The notes beneath the pieces are model-generated. The model saw only the letters and a program-made list of their open reading frames with translations, had not been told where the DNA came from and ran no database searches. A stretch of 64,000 nucleotides of DNA, from positions 62,001 to 126,000 of the forward strand of contig CAJQUW010003163.1 in the NCBI GenBank assembly GCA_907163375.1, given 5' to 3'. A program made the position numbers and the translations under genes. The first letter of the stretch is position 1. The number at the start of each line of letters is the position of its first letter. This DNA is from Prostheceraeus crozeri (Eukaryota > Platyhelminthes > Polycladida > Euryleptidae). Shown here piece after piece: positions 1 to 11,395 of the stretch.

Positions 1-230
1 TTAAAAGTGAATATAAACCGAAATCAGCCAAAATATTCCAAACAGTCAAATTTTGAAATAGTTCAAAGGCCAAATATATTGTGCCGAATCAATTTTTCTT
101 CTGTCAAAAGTTGCATAGTATGTAGAAAGTAAGCTGCTAGAAATCTGGTGGCCATAGCCTTCTTGGTTCAAAAGATATAAGAAATTCCCAAGCGGGGAAG
201 GGCGAGGGTTAGTAGATGAATGAATGTTAT
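1..230 (-). mobile_element. LINE 3' fragment, cut by the window start
   Basis: This stretch is clearly similar to 17240-17430, sharing for example the run aatcagccaaaatattccaa. At 17240-17430 the same sequence lies just upstream, on the minus strand, of a recognisable LINE reverse-transcriptase C-terminal reading frame. I therefore call it part of the same LINE family in the same orientation. It is broken and continues beyond the left edge. No open frame survives here, so the call rests on the repeat match alone. Confidence 0.5.
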
Positions 231-784
231 AGGCCTATCTTTAAACACTGAGAAAAACCGCAAAACCTGTAATAGAACTTGAAGGCGGTCTATTTTTCAG
301 CCCTCTCTCATGGGTGGTGTTCTATTATGGTGGCATTGTATTAGAGGGTGGCAATCTATTTTTTACCATCTCCGAGTTAAACAATTGAGGCATATTGCTT
401 TTATTTACGTGCATGTTCCTTCAATAAAACTCAAATATCTGAATGCTTAACTGAATATACGATGTACAGATGCTATGAAATCATTTCGACTTATTAGTGC
501 GACTTATTATTTTATGACTGAAACTTTATCTGATACCAAATGCATTTGTGACCGATGCTCAATGAATATTTGATGCAAAAATGCATATTAGATAAATCTT
601 CAATAAATTGATTTATAGGCATAATTGGCAACAAACATTTAAGACTATTTCACCCGTGTGCTATAGTAATGAAAACTCAATACTGAACCAGATGCGAAAT
701 GCAAATTAAGATCAATAGAGTCAGTTCAATAAGAAAAATGCAATGCACTATGAAACGCAGTGGAGAAAGTCAATCATGCAAAAC
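231..784. other. No recognisable feature
   Basis: AT-rich sequence without a convincing exon, repeat end or RNA gene. The short frame at 743-985 crosses the boundary of a transposable element and is not supported as a gene. Confidence 0.4.
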
Positions 785-1893
785 CACAGAATTAGGTTAA
801 GTAGCGTCTTCTCCGTACCTGCGAGGTCTTCGGCGCATCCTCAAAAATATCAATTAGCAACATTTATAAAAATGAAAAGTGTTCATTTGATGAAATTATT
901 CATTGGATTTCATTTAAATTCGATAGCTTCTCGTGACAGCCGTGCACCTCTCCGTCTCAAAATCAGAAGCTCAACCTCAGAATGAACAGTTTTGCAGCAC
1001 CTGCTCGAATCACAGCTGTTTTCTTCGAACAATTAGACTCACACGCTTGTGGTGTGTTCAGACGGAGCATTGATGTTCAGACACAGCGAAAGAGAATTGT
1101 ACGCGTGTGAGGCAGTAAGTGCACGCGCCCGCGCCAATATTGGCCTTCCCGATAGACATAATGCTTTGCCTTCTCCAATTTTTGCAATGAAATTCTCCAT
1201 AATTCTTGATCGAGGAGCGGTACCTAAATATAGAAAGGGAAGCGCAACCCAATTGTTCCTGGCTTCGTTTGTTCTCAGAGAGACCACTGCGTCAACAATA
1301 GCAAATGATTGACGTTCAGACGAGACTGTGATCAGATGATAAGCGTTCGCCAATGAGTGCAGAGTGACTGCATCTGACTCGAACACCCAGATTCGGTAGA
1401 ATTCCATGATTTGTTTTTACGTGATTGATGTGACGCTATGTTTATTACTGTAGATAAGCTTATAACCACGCCGTTCGATTGTCCGAAGGGAATATTATGC
1501 TGGACAGATGACAGTCGTAAGGCAAGGTAGGACCTGATATAAAATTGAAAGTACTCACAGAGAAAAAAATAAGAAATACACAAGACATTTTAATGAATCA
1601 AAATTTCAAACATCTGAGATGGCTGACCGGCCGTGAGAAACGCAAGGAACTCCTTCGTTGGCCTTGCCTCCTTTTTTTCGAGAAAATGTGGTCTGGACAG
1701 AGAGAGGATATCCAAGAAATTTTCAAAATCAAAGTATTCTCTCCCGAAGTATTTATGCCACAATAATTACAAGCATACTATAATATATATTGAAGTGATT
1801 TATTTAGACACCGCTAGCCAGTAAGAAATTGTATGTAGGTTTACTAGACAAGACCTGATGTAGTCAGTCATGCAGTGAGATAATTAGCTTTAA

Positions 1894-4800
1894 CCCATTT
1901 AGGACCGCATAAAGATAACATAGTTGAAATTATGTTTCCGCATGATGACTTGCTTGTTTTAGCCCAAATATCACTATCCCAGAGTTTTAGAATAATCGCA
2001 TCACCCAATTCCTGAAAAATGACCGTAACGTAAAAGTAACGCTGGTCCAAACCGTACTAAATAGTTTAAATTTCATATTTTATGAAAATTGTATCAAAAA
2101 TGTCAACTTGTCGTGCAGTTCATTATCTTAATGGCAAAAAACATATAAATATAATATAACAGTGGAAACAGGCACTGTTTTCACACTACCACAGAAGTCA
2201 TTCAGATGAATGTCTCGCAAAGCAACCGATGTGACACGGAATGTCACACGTTTCACACCGGTATATAACCGGACATCCTCCTTTTTCTGAACGGGTCGGA
2301 CATGAAATCACTTGGCAACGCCTGCGCCTCATCATTTTTACAATTTGGTGCTGGTGATGAACGGGATCAGGAAGACGTTTAAGGGTTCGAGCTGTTCGTC
2401 GGTGGGTCATTAGATGGCTGAAATAAATTTGTATCACTTTGTATCAAGAAACACATAGATTAGTGCTATACAGTAAATGATAACGTTTTCCATCAAGTAG
2501 AAAAATTCATTTGAAGCGTTTCCACACTTATTGAAGGTAGGTCTACCGCCATTTTATTAATACAATATGTATAAAAGCAATATATGTAAAGGTGTTATAT
2601 ATCAAACAAAAAGGAATATATTTATGAGATGTAATACTATAACACTATCTCAATAAAGAAGCTTTTATATGGTCACATACACTGTATGTATTCCTGTTAG
2701 AACTTAGAACACGATATACGAAATCATGTATGATAGAGGCCCAACAAATTATGAAAATGGCATTAAATTTATGTATTGAGCATACATTTATATTCCACAG
2801 GGTCACAGCTAGCGAACCAAATATCTGCTCAAACAGAAAAATATTCCTTACTCAACATCAGCGATCAGAAGGTGAATAGTTTCATGATGAAAGGACAATA
2901 ATATGCTTATTTCTAGTTTAATAATAGAAATATGCTCCCAAGCGGAAACCAAGGAAAACAGAAATATATATATATACATTTTGGCTTACCGAGTCACTTG
3001 TCTCCTGAAGTCCAATTGGTCCATCTTGCTGTTGTTCGCGGCTCGAAACAGTAGGTACGCGTTTGACATAAATCCCTCTAGGATCCACTTTACTAATGGC
3101 CAATACCATTTTCTGCCCTTAATCGAAATGTGATAAAGCTGAGCTCGTGCGTCAAATACATGTATGTCGACGCCAACCATGTGACTGTTATAACGCTGAA
3201 TTAGATGGGGCATGGGAACAGCGATCTTTTTCTTTTGAGTTCTGTTGTACCTTGGAGCATTTCTAAGAGGTTGAACACTATCAAAATTAGATAGTAGACC
3301 AACAACGCTGCTATCTTTCCACCATACCGCTAATATTCCATTCGACGATCTATAATCATATTATCCGCGTTCTATCAGTTTCGTCGCAGCAGCGGGACAG
3401 TTTTTGCTTCTGTTCGAACGAACAGTACCTGTGGCTTTGATTTCCCGATTTTTTACGTAAACCATCAAATCATACGACGTAAAAAAATTGTCAAAGAACA
3501 GTTCTACATCTTGCTTACCATAGACGTTAGCCATCCGGAGGAGGGAGTCAACAGTTCTTGAACCAAGAGGAATTTCTTTACTGTTATCATCTGAACCTTG
3601 GTATACGTCAAATCTCACAAGAAATCCATCACTACTGCACAAGCACCAGCATTTATAGCCAAATCTGATTGGTTTAGATCTTATGAATTGCTTTAGTCGA
3701 TTTCTGCCGAAATACTTGACCATCGACTCGTCGACTGAGAGTTTTTCGTCTTGTTTCAAAGCAATTTTTGTAGATGCGTTATTTGCAAACTCAATTAGTG
3801 GCCTAATTTTGAACAGTCTGTCCGTACTACCTTGGGCCAAGTTGTTGTCATTTAAATGAAAAATGCTCTTGATCATTTCAAAATCTCTCCTTGTCAAAGA
3901 TTCCCGAACTGCAGGAATCCCAACGTCATCATCATTACTCCACATCATTTTCATTCGAGGGACGTGATGGTAGCCGCTGAGATATAAAATTCCAAGAAAT
4001 GCATACTATCATGATTTACAGCAAAATTCGAATTCTTTTGAGACGCATATCGATTGCTTTCGCGGACAAGTAAATCGACCAAACCTTCGGTGTACTGCTG
4101 AAAAACTTGGAATGGTTCGATAAAAGGTGCTAATGCTTCTTGATGCCATTGGGGATTTTGACTTGAGGCAGGTGTTGCGTTGTCTTTCTTTGACCAAATT
4201 ATTTCATTTCCATTGTGCTTATGATATGTAGGGATGCTTTCAACATCACCAATACCGGTGCTTGCTGAGTCTTCTACACCATCGCTATCCTTGCATAAAG
4301 AATGATGTTCTTCAATCTCTGAAAGTCCTGCAACATCTTTCAAGTCGTCCGTTTCACCGATCAAGTCTTCATCAATTTCTTCCTCAACCGTGAGAGCATC
4401 AGCTTCTGGAGGCAAGATGGTGATAGTAGGCTCATCGTCACCGCTGCCGTCATTTTCTAAAACTTTTTGCACTGCCTCATCTACTGAGAAGAATTTGATT
4501 CTTAGAGGCATCACTATTCACTACAATACTTTTTGTCAACTGAAACACAGCGAATTTCTCACTGTCTATCAAGTTTGTTGATTCAAATATAATAGTTTTG
4601 CGTCGTAGGAGTGCTATTGATTTGCCAATGACTTACACAGCCATAGAAATGGAACAATAGCTAACATCATAGAAGTAGATTATAAAAATGCTTTATATGG
4701 TACTGTTAATTTCTATGGCTATCATCGACGTTGCTTGTAATTTTCTCGTCGTCGGTATATCTATTTATAACTTCTTACAAATCATGCACATAGAAATCTC

Positions 4801-5271
4801 AAATCATAACCGACTGCCTGCGCTCAAACGAAGACACACTATCATCTACCGAAATTACCAGTCATGACAAGTGCTATTCAGACTGACACAGTAACACCTA
4901 TGGAGAAGACCATTAGCGATATAGACACGTTTACCCTTAGATTGAACGACAAAACTAATCAAATTGAGTTCGATGATATTTTTTTAGTTTCAGGCATTTA
5001 GACCGCTTTGGACCAGCGTTCAATCAGATTTCAAAGGAAGTTGATCCTGAATAGGCGCGATGAAAATGAAAATTCGAAAAAATACTCCATATTGTGGAAT
5101 GTGTGAATCGAAGAAAGCGATTTTGTTGAAGTCCATAAATGCGTTTGTAAGACTCATCTTCATGAAAATATTCAATTCAGACATATGAAAGTTGAATAAT
5201 ATATATAGCTGACGTGCGAGATAACGTGAAAGGAACCGTTACGAGAAGGTAACGCTAGGGCTAAATGGGTT
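1894..5271 (-). mobile_element. piggyBac-family DNA transposon, about 3.4 kb
   Basis: The element is bounded by TTAA at 1890-1893 and 5272-5275, the hallmark target of piggyBac transposons. Inverted ends are CCCATTTAGGACC on the left and, read inward from the right, CCCATTTAGCCC preceded by AA. Subterminal 'gtaacg' motifs recur near both ends. It carries one transposase frame on the minus strand (see 2198-4514). It lies inside a hAT-like element and is thus the youngest layer of this nest. The intact ends contrast with a damaged coding region. Confidence 0.85.
2198..4514 (-). pseudogene. piggyBac transposase, decayed, with one apparent intron
   Basis: Cut-and-paste transposase of the DDE_Tnp_1_7 type. 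The acidic N-terminal region is read from the start at 4514. The catalytic core follows at 3954-2990, with the aspartates expected near SVDESMVKYFGR, FFDNFFTSYDLM and MVGVDIH. A C-terminal cysteine-rich zinc-binding domain (CxxxxxC, then C, CETCDIPCHIGC) lies at 2417-2198. A 572-bp gap separates core and C-terminal domain. It starts with a good donor (G then GTAAGC at 2989) and ends with a good acceptor (tttatttcag at 2418), and joining keeps the frame. Defects are a one-base frameshift near 3985 (the motif LGILYLSGYHH continues in the other frame) and an in-frame TAA near 3361. It is probably not functional. Intron or later insertion is undecided. Confidence 0.85.
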
Positions 5272-6362
5272 TTAAAGCTATAGATCCTATCCTATTTCGA
5301 ATGAGATATTGATTCTAGATAAATGCCCTAGGGGATACAGTGATCTCAGCTCCTTGAGTAAGGCGGTGAAGCGACATGAGCGATCAACCTCTCATTCACT
5401 TGACCTTAAAAAATGTTTGGTATAGAAATCGTATTCCAATGCCGAACGAAGGCCTATGGTCTGGGAGCACGCGACGCCACTGATCAGATTGCTTAAGCGT
5501 GTCACTTTGCTAGAAATGCAAATTGATTCAAAGCGTTGGCACAAGTACAGGAACTAACTAAATGCGTTATCACATCACCTACGTGTTACGTGTCCAAAGT
5601 CATGAATAGATGGTCAATAAAGTATTCATCTATGAAGAAATTTCGAACGCAAGAGGTAGCAGCCAAACACGTGCATGAATATGGAACATGTAATACGATA
5701 AAGGGACCGAAATGGCAAAGACTATTATGAAATGTGAATTTAATTGTCAAAACGAAGAAGCTGAAAATGTTCAACTAAAGACAATCTGATTGGATATGAC
5801 AGCAATGACCAGGAAGATCTATGAATACTATAATAAATAAGTCTTTATCATACTATTCATACATGTAGATAATATCTTTCTTATGATGTTGCAATGCAGT
5901 AACTTCTTGTATGGCTAGTCTACATGCTTGCGTTTCTCACGACGCTCAGAACGCCCCACTTAACACGTACGTGATGTGATGCGGCCTGAAGTGGACAAAA
6001 ATAAATTTTTAGTGTCCTACAGAGATGGGAAAAGTAGTCGTGCGTCGCTTGTGGATTGCTGTGAATTCCTTCAAATGCTCCAATGGCCACGATTCCTTCA
6101 GATTCAAAGAATTCAGATAATTGTGTAAAATATCCTTCCGATCTTTATTAAAAGAGATAACGGGCGCACGAAAAACCGTTCACAAACTTGTCTGTAGAAC
6201 TTGATATCGTCTGCGTCTCTTTGCTGTGTGATCCGGTTGATAACAATCACTGAAACTTTGCACAATTTGGCGTGTTTAATGTTGAACAGGCTGCTCATTC
6301 TTCGACTGATATGATGTTATGTCGGCAGATTGTGCCATTTCATTAGCACTACATGTTCCAAG

Positions 6363-6749
6363 GACTACAATTACTATGCTTGACCATTATTCAAAGCTAC
6401 TTAGTGAAAATCAAGAATTTGTGTCAATTTATTACGAATCTATGCATTATAATCATTTGAAATTGCTGACAAAACATTTACAAAGTGCAAATGAAGTTAT
6501 AATTAACATGTCCATTCATCTACGAATGCATCTAATCGTTATAGGAATATTAGCCATATCAAATGAAGACTACTCACAATGCATTTACAAGTAGTTCTGT
6601 CAGCTTCATGCAATAAAAAGAGGATCTCAACAGGCTATGATGCATTTGTTCAATTCATTTGAATACGCAGCTTCTGTCATTCTTTCTATTCAAAGAATAG
6701 CAGAGAATCTAGCAGATATTTTATAATTCGCATAAAAAAATGAAGATTT
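6363..6749. other. No recognisable feature
   Basis: AT-rich stretch. An open frame of 91 codons at 6319-6594 starts inside a MITE remnant, resembles no family I know, and is treated as chance. Confidence 0.35.
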
Positions 6750-6937
6750 AACGTTACTACTCCCCCTTACTGGGGGCTTGGACGGTGCTAACATAGTCAG
6801 ACATTTCTGGCACGTTGTGGTACTTTCAACCGTTCACACATGTCCTTCCTGCCGACTTCCGATGGCGCTTTCGGGGTTCGACATCTTGACCGAAAGATTG
6901 CTAGGCCAAGCGCTTAACTACTGCGCCACGGAGACCG
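6750..6937 (-). mobile_element. tRNA-derived SINE
   Basis: The minus strand from 6937 begins ggtctccgtggcgcagtag, a typical tRNA 5' half with an A-box-like TGGCGCAGTAGTTAAG. A B-box-like gatgtcgaaccc follows about 45 bases on. A non-tRNA body then ends with the short hairpin cccccagtaaggggg near 6765. RNA polymerase III would transcribe such a unit from the internal boxes. No clear A-rich tail or target duplication was found. A tRNA pseudogene with chance flanking sequence is the alternative. Confidence 0.6.
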
Positions 6938-6976
6938 CATCTATATTTTTAACGATTGATAATACTTCGTTTTTAG

Positions 6977-7183
6977 AAATGTCCGGAGTTTTTGGATTTC
7001 ATTTGCTTTACGAATTCAATGGCCAATCCATCATCTCATACTTCGACTATTTCTAATCCGATGTTCCAGCAGAGCGAGGAAGAGATACGTATTCGGGCAT
7101 TGTGGTTGAATTATCTAAAAAATCGACACTTGAAATTGCTTGAACATACAATCCAAGAAAAAAGTGAGAATTATCATGTTCAG
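6977..7183 (+). CDS. Probable internal exon upstream of the TRPA-like channel exons
   Basis: An open frame of exactly 69 codons lies between a pyrimidine-rich acceptor (cttcgtttttag) and a consensus donor (CAG, GTAAGT). It is phase 0 at both ends, which fits the phase-0 start of the channel exon at 12928. The encoded segment runs from CPEFLDFICF to HTIQEKSENYHVQ. It is rich in charged residues and has no membrane segment, as expected for the cytoplasmic region before S1. I do not recognise it as an ankyrin repeat. Joining to 12928 is inference. It could belong to another gene, or an ankyrin exon may lie between. Confidence 0.5.
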
Positions 7184-7280
7184 GTAAGTTCACCTAACTT
7201 TGCATAGTGTTTTAATATCAATAGATATCAAATTAAGTTAGATCAACTTCCTGAGGACTGATGCGTTTTAAAGCAGATGA

Positions 7281-7738
7281 ATGTTGAAAGTGCGGAGAGT
7301 TCTTCATCAAAAGTGTACTCTTGAGTGTCCCGGGTATACCTGTGAAACTTCATTTGCTTATAAACACTCGGAATCCCTCTTTTTCAGTTTGCTTACAAGC
7401 GCAGGTCTGACAGCACGTCTTGCCTTGTTGCCTTACGTTAATGCTATACATAACCAAGCTTTGGATCGTAAAGATCTTTCAGCTTTTGTCATGATTAACT
7501 ATGATTTCTCAAAGGCATTTGATACTACGAATCATAAAACTTTACTAATCAAACTTGTTAGCTCTTGCTTTCTTAGTGGTTTTATTTAATTAATTGAGTC
7601 GCATTTGAGTAGTACATTCCAGAATGTTGAAGTGGGAGAGTCTATCTGTTTGTATATACCAGCTACATGTGATGCTGCGCAAGGATCGATACTTGAATCT
7701 TTCCTTTCTGCCGTGTATAAAAGACCTACTCCTATACA
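7281..7738 (+). mobile_element. LINE reverse-transcriptase fragment (jockey/CR1-like)
   Basis: The frame at 7281-7589 contains MINYDFSKAFDTTNHKTLL, matching the reverse-transcriptase motif DFSKAFDTVNHKLL of non-LTR retrotransposons. The next piece (CDAAQGSILESF) matches the downstream PQGSVLGPLL motif in a shifted frame. The fragment is interrupted by stops and frameshifts and ends abruptly at the truncated Tc1 element at about 7739. It is a dead piece without the catalytic FADD box. Confidence 0.75.
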
Positions 7739-9073
7739 GCACGCATATGAACCAAAATGCCAGCTTCTACGGGATTCAGATCAGGAGAACGAGCTGGCCA
7801 AGATAATGTCCTAAGCCCTAATTGAGACTTGCATAAGTTGACTCTACTACTCCTGTGACACGTAGCATTATCATCCATAAATAACCAAGTCGATGGATCA
7901 CCAAGTTGATCTGTCATTTGGCCAATGTTCATTCGTAAAACATTCACATAGCGTTCAGAATTCATGGTTCCTTGCTGTATGTGAAGTTCATAGCGGCCAT
8001 TGGTCCAAATGCCAGCCCAAATCAGTAGAGTCGCACCACCTTGTACCCGGGGACGATGTAAATGTCTCGGAATTTCCTGATCAGATTTTATCCATAATCT
8101 CAATCGACCATCACTGTCCTTCAGACGGACTGATGCCTCATCAGACCAGACAACCCGATCCCATTGATTTCGCCAGTGACAATGACTCATTGCCCATCTG
8201 AGACGTCTTTTTGTATGCTGATCTGATAATTCGATGAGAGGGCCTCTTACAGCTCTTGAAATTCGACTCAATAAGTCTTCTACGAATAGTCGACTTAGAA
8301 ATAGACGAGTCTAGTGCAGCCATCTCAGTTAACGAGAGACTTGGATCAACTTTAACAAATCTCAAAATTAGGCGGTCTCTACGTTTGGATGTTTTGCGTG
8401 GACGGCCAGAGCCCTCTTTACGACAGAGTCGAAAATCATCATTATGCCATCGATGCACATTTGTGTAAGGGACATTTAGTCGCTTGCTTGTAGCTCGCAA
8501 AGAAAACCCTAGTTTTAGCAAGGCTGACACTTTGCCTTTTGTGAATGCGATCTCGTTATTGTTCATTTGTGCTTTGTATTGTTTTCAACCGGTAAGAGAT
8601 AGATTTCTAGCTGAAAGCAATCAGGAGTGCTGCCAACACCACCGCAACGAAGTCAGGAAGCTATGGAACATGAAGTCCAGTTAATCACATGTAGCAGTTA
8701 CATTATTGTTGATGAATAATGGTGCTATACTGGCTCTGATTGACCGATTTTCTTTATTTTTGTTTTGCTTGATAGCTTTTGGCTTGTAGAACAACATATT
8801 AAATAACAAAGGAAACAAATGTAATTTTATAAGAGTGAGGTATGATTTTGTGTAACATTGCTAAATGAAGATCAAATTATCTACTACTTTTTTTATCTAT
8901 AACAGGAAAACAACTCAATATTCATGCTTGAAATTTCCAACAATGATATTAGTAAGCACAACTGACATATCTTCCAAATTTCAGAGAAATTCGTTCAAGT
9001 TTGGCGGAGTTAGACGAAGTTGAAGTTAAGGCGATGTTTAAGGGTGATCCATTTTTTATGAAACAATCTGTAT
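7739..9073 (-). mobile_element. Tc1-like DNA transposon, truncated at the transposase C-terminus
   Basis: The minus strand encodes a Tc1 transposase in two frames. 8566-8141 has the helix-turn-helix DNA-binding region with GSGRPRKTSKRRD. 8271-7739 has the catalytic domain with WSDEA, FMDDNATCH and SPDLNPVE, giving DD34E spacing by count. A frameshift separates the frames near 8270. The right terminus at about 9073 reads, on the minus strand, cagattgtttcataaaaaat, a Tc1-type end next to TA. The left end is missing: homology stops right after the catalytic glutamate, against the LINE fragment. Confidence 0.85.
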
Positions 9074-9528
9074 AAATTCTCTATCTCTCTCTCTCTGCTG
9101 CCACTTAGCCATTGTTCTGATCGCGTTGCTGATACGATTTATGGCATTTGTTCAGGAATTACTAAAACTACGAGAGTCTTTAATAAACATAGAAATCTTA
9201 AACAACAGTTATCGAATAGATAATTCTGCCATTTAGCTTCATCATGCAAACTGCCAGTCACATTACCTCCATTGATTTTTCCTCATTTAGTGTAAGCCTG
9301 TGCATTAACATGTCAATCAATCATTGTAAATATTCTGAACATTTTTCATGTATAATTGCTCATTAGCATCTGCATCCATAACCATTCCATTTTTCATTCA
9401 ATAAATTTTCGATGATTGACAAAGACCTCGAAAACCGGGTATCCTCGAACTACAGAATTTATATATTTTTTTCTCTCATTGCCGACCACAGCACGAGTGG
9501 CACGAGGGAGGACGACAGTCAACCTTCT

Positions 9529-9568
<40 letters not shown>

Positions 9569-10563
9569 ATTGGAATACTTTCTATGAAAGACAAGGGATG
9601 CAGCGGTATTGTGATATTCTCTTTCCCCAATCCAAATTCCTGACCGGAAGGAGCTTATCAATAATTTCTTAATTTCCCCCTCGGAAAAATGGAGGCAAAC
9701 ATGTTCTCCTAGAAGGTATCCTAGCAGAGATTCAGATTTAATTAAGTCTCGTAGAAGCCACAAGCCTCGATATCTCAGTTTGTATCTTCAGTTTGAATCG
9801 TGTTAAACAATGTTTTCTAGATTAGAGGGGGATAGAATAACACACAAACTAAGAGTTAATTTCCAGGAATTGCAACTGTTTTTCTCCTGGAAATTCTAAA
9901 CTGCATCACACTTCTCGTCGGAAAATGAGAGAGAGTAAAAAGAGTAGCTTGGTATATCGTTCCAAGGATGTCGATATCTCTCATTTCAATTTTTTACTGT
10001 GGAAACGCCGGTAGTTGGTCATCATAAATGTCTTCATAAGAAAACGTCTGTTGATAGAAGGCAAATAGTCGGCTTGGTAACTGATGACATATTGGAGCAG
10101 TGAAAAGAGATGAACTTGCCGCCTGAAAGCATTCATTTTTATCTTAATAAAAGAAATATCTATAATGCAATTTTCAATGTCATGATTAAATATAGCTTGG
10201 GTTAGAAACCTGTCCAATCAACTGTGGATGTGCCCTTTGTTCTCAGAAACTACAACACAAAGATTTATAAGGAAGACGAAATTCTATGAAATGCAAATGT
10301 TGACCAATCAGTCCAGTTATAGTCCTACGTGTGGAAACGAATAATGATATCAATTTGTCATCTCAAAATGCTTCAAGTGATTCAAGATTCAGTGATAAAG
10401 AAGGTGAAGATCCCGAGTCCCAACGACAGTTTGAAAGAAGGTTGATACAGATCATCTTGGTTCATCGATAAGTTCAGCCAAAGATCTGCACCTATGACTC
10501 CTATTCTTACCGCAAGTCATCCGGTTTGGTGTTCAGTTTCTTGATCAGTCTGCCATAGAGGAA
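9074..10563. other. No gene seen; low-complexity patches
   Basis: This is intron-like AT-rich DNA within the channel locus. It holds short CT-rich runs near 9085 and 9535 and a small inverted repeat (atttccagga / tcctggaaat) near 9862-9896. No exon was recognised. Confidence 0.4.
9535..9566. repeat. (CT)n microsatellite
   Basis: An uninterrupted CT dinucleotide run. It produces spurious Leu-Ser and Glu-Arg repeat frames on the two strands. Confidence 0.95.
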
Positions 10564-10872
10564 ATGAGAGGCATCAAGAGGATGATCGAGAGGAAGACTG
10601 AGTGTTGTCTTGACAAGCGTGTCCGCGAGCACACTCCCAAGTGGTGTGAAGAGGTTAAACAAAGGCCAAGATCCAAGCAAGTGCCTTCATCGTCAATAAC
10701 TCAGCATCACCTGATCTGTAGCCAAATGCCATCAAGAGCCTCATTCAAGGTGCTGAGGCAATGCCGTAGCCAGTTGGAGCTCCGCATCTCTGAAGCAGTG
10801 GGTATAAGACTCGAGAATCCTTCTCTTTGTGTGCACAAAGAATTTGTTTATTGGTGTGACTTGATACCCTGA
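10564..10872 (+). pseudogene. Possible PLE GIY-YIG C-terminal fragment
   Basis: The 102-codon frame ends with RSQLELRISEAVGIRLENP then SLCVHKEF. This resembles the tail of GIY-YIG endonuclease domains in Penelope-like retroelements, where a helix of the form LRIxEAxxIxxxxPxLN precedes the end. The upstream half of the domain is not in frame. A neighbouring frame carries weakly similar sequence, so the copy is degenerate. The call rests on one motif and could be wrong. Confidence 0.4.
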
Positions 10873-11395
10873 CTCAACCTCTTTTTCTATTTCTCTATTT
10901 TATCATTACGTTTGACCTGTGCTTTCAATAGAGAGTTTGCTATACCTTTATTTATTGTGACCTTCATGTATTCCTTTTTGCGTTAGACAGACTGATCATG
11001 CCATTTTGATTTGTGTTCGCAAGCGCAATCCGTCCGTTGTGATTATAGTACGCAACTTTCCTTCTGTCGTTTACCCTGAGACAGCGTGCGCAGGGAATAA
11101 AGAATAATTGTATGAGCTTCCGGCTTTTCAGTACATGGTGCAGATCAGTTGTTACGAAGATGTCACGCACCGGCACTCAAAATGAACAATTATCATTGAG
11201 CAAGATGCTTACAATTGCTTCTACATGCTTCTACATGTTGGTATGATGAAAAGACGGAATTTATTGCAATCATTATCATAACGCGACTAGTGCAACAGAT
11301 TTAAGCAAGTTGATGTTCGCAAATGCATAGATTTAGGGAGTACTTATGCATCCGTATTAAAAGAAGTTCTTTAATTCTCCCGTAGAGATTTCAAT

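Larger units (their letters stand above)
799..5482. mobile_element. Non-autonomous hAT-like transposon (copy 1), carrying a piggyBac
   Basis: Segments 799-1690 and 5340-5482 match the two halves of the compact element at 32071-33140, which has inverted ends CAGTGGCGTC / GACGCCACTG. Here the right end gacgccactg is kept and the left end has drifted to aagtagcgtc. The flanking octamers attaggtt (791-798) and atcagatt (5483-5490) each differ by one base from attagatt, the uninterrupted sequence in the MITE copy at 44676. They are therefore a decayed 8-bp target duplication, as hAT elements make. The middle holds a piggyBac insertion. No hAT transposase is present. Confidence 0.75.
785..6362. mobile_element. 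MITE of the CACAGAATTA family, split by a nested insertion
   Basis: The left end reads cacaga then attaggtt at 785-798. The homologous sequence resumes at 5483 (atcagatt, then gcttaagcgtgtcac) and runs to about 6362, where it matches the copy at 44676-45200 up to 'catgttccaa'. The 4.7 kb between is a hAT-like insertion. The element's own right inverted repeat is not visible, so this copy is truncated. About 450 bp at 5545-5975 is absent from the shorter copies and may be older internal sequence. Related copies lie at 44676, 51292 and 57327. Confidence 0.65.

Noticed and set aside
1039-1407. 122-codon minus-strand frame.
   Set aside because: It lies wholly in the hAT-like non-autonomous element. 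The copy at 32071-33140 has the homologous region broken, and nothing resembles a transposase.
6319-6594. 91-codon frame with HLKLLTKHLQ resembling the exon at 6977.
   Set aside because: It starts inside a MITE remnant, lacks splice sites, and the resemblance is a few hydrophobic residues.
9394-9763. Frames rich in Glu-Arg or Leu-Ser.
   Set aside because: Artefacts of the CT microsatellite.
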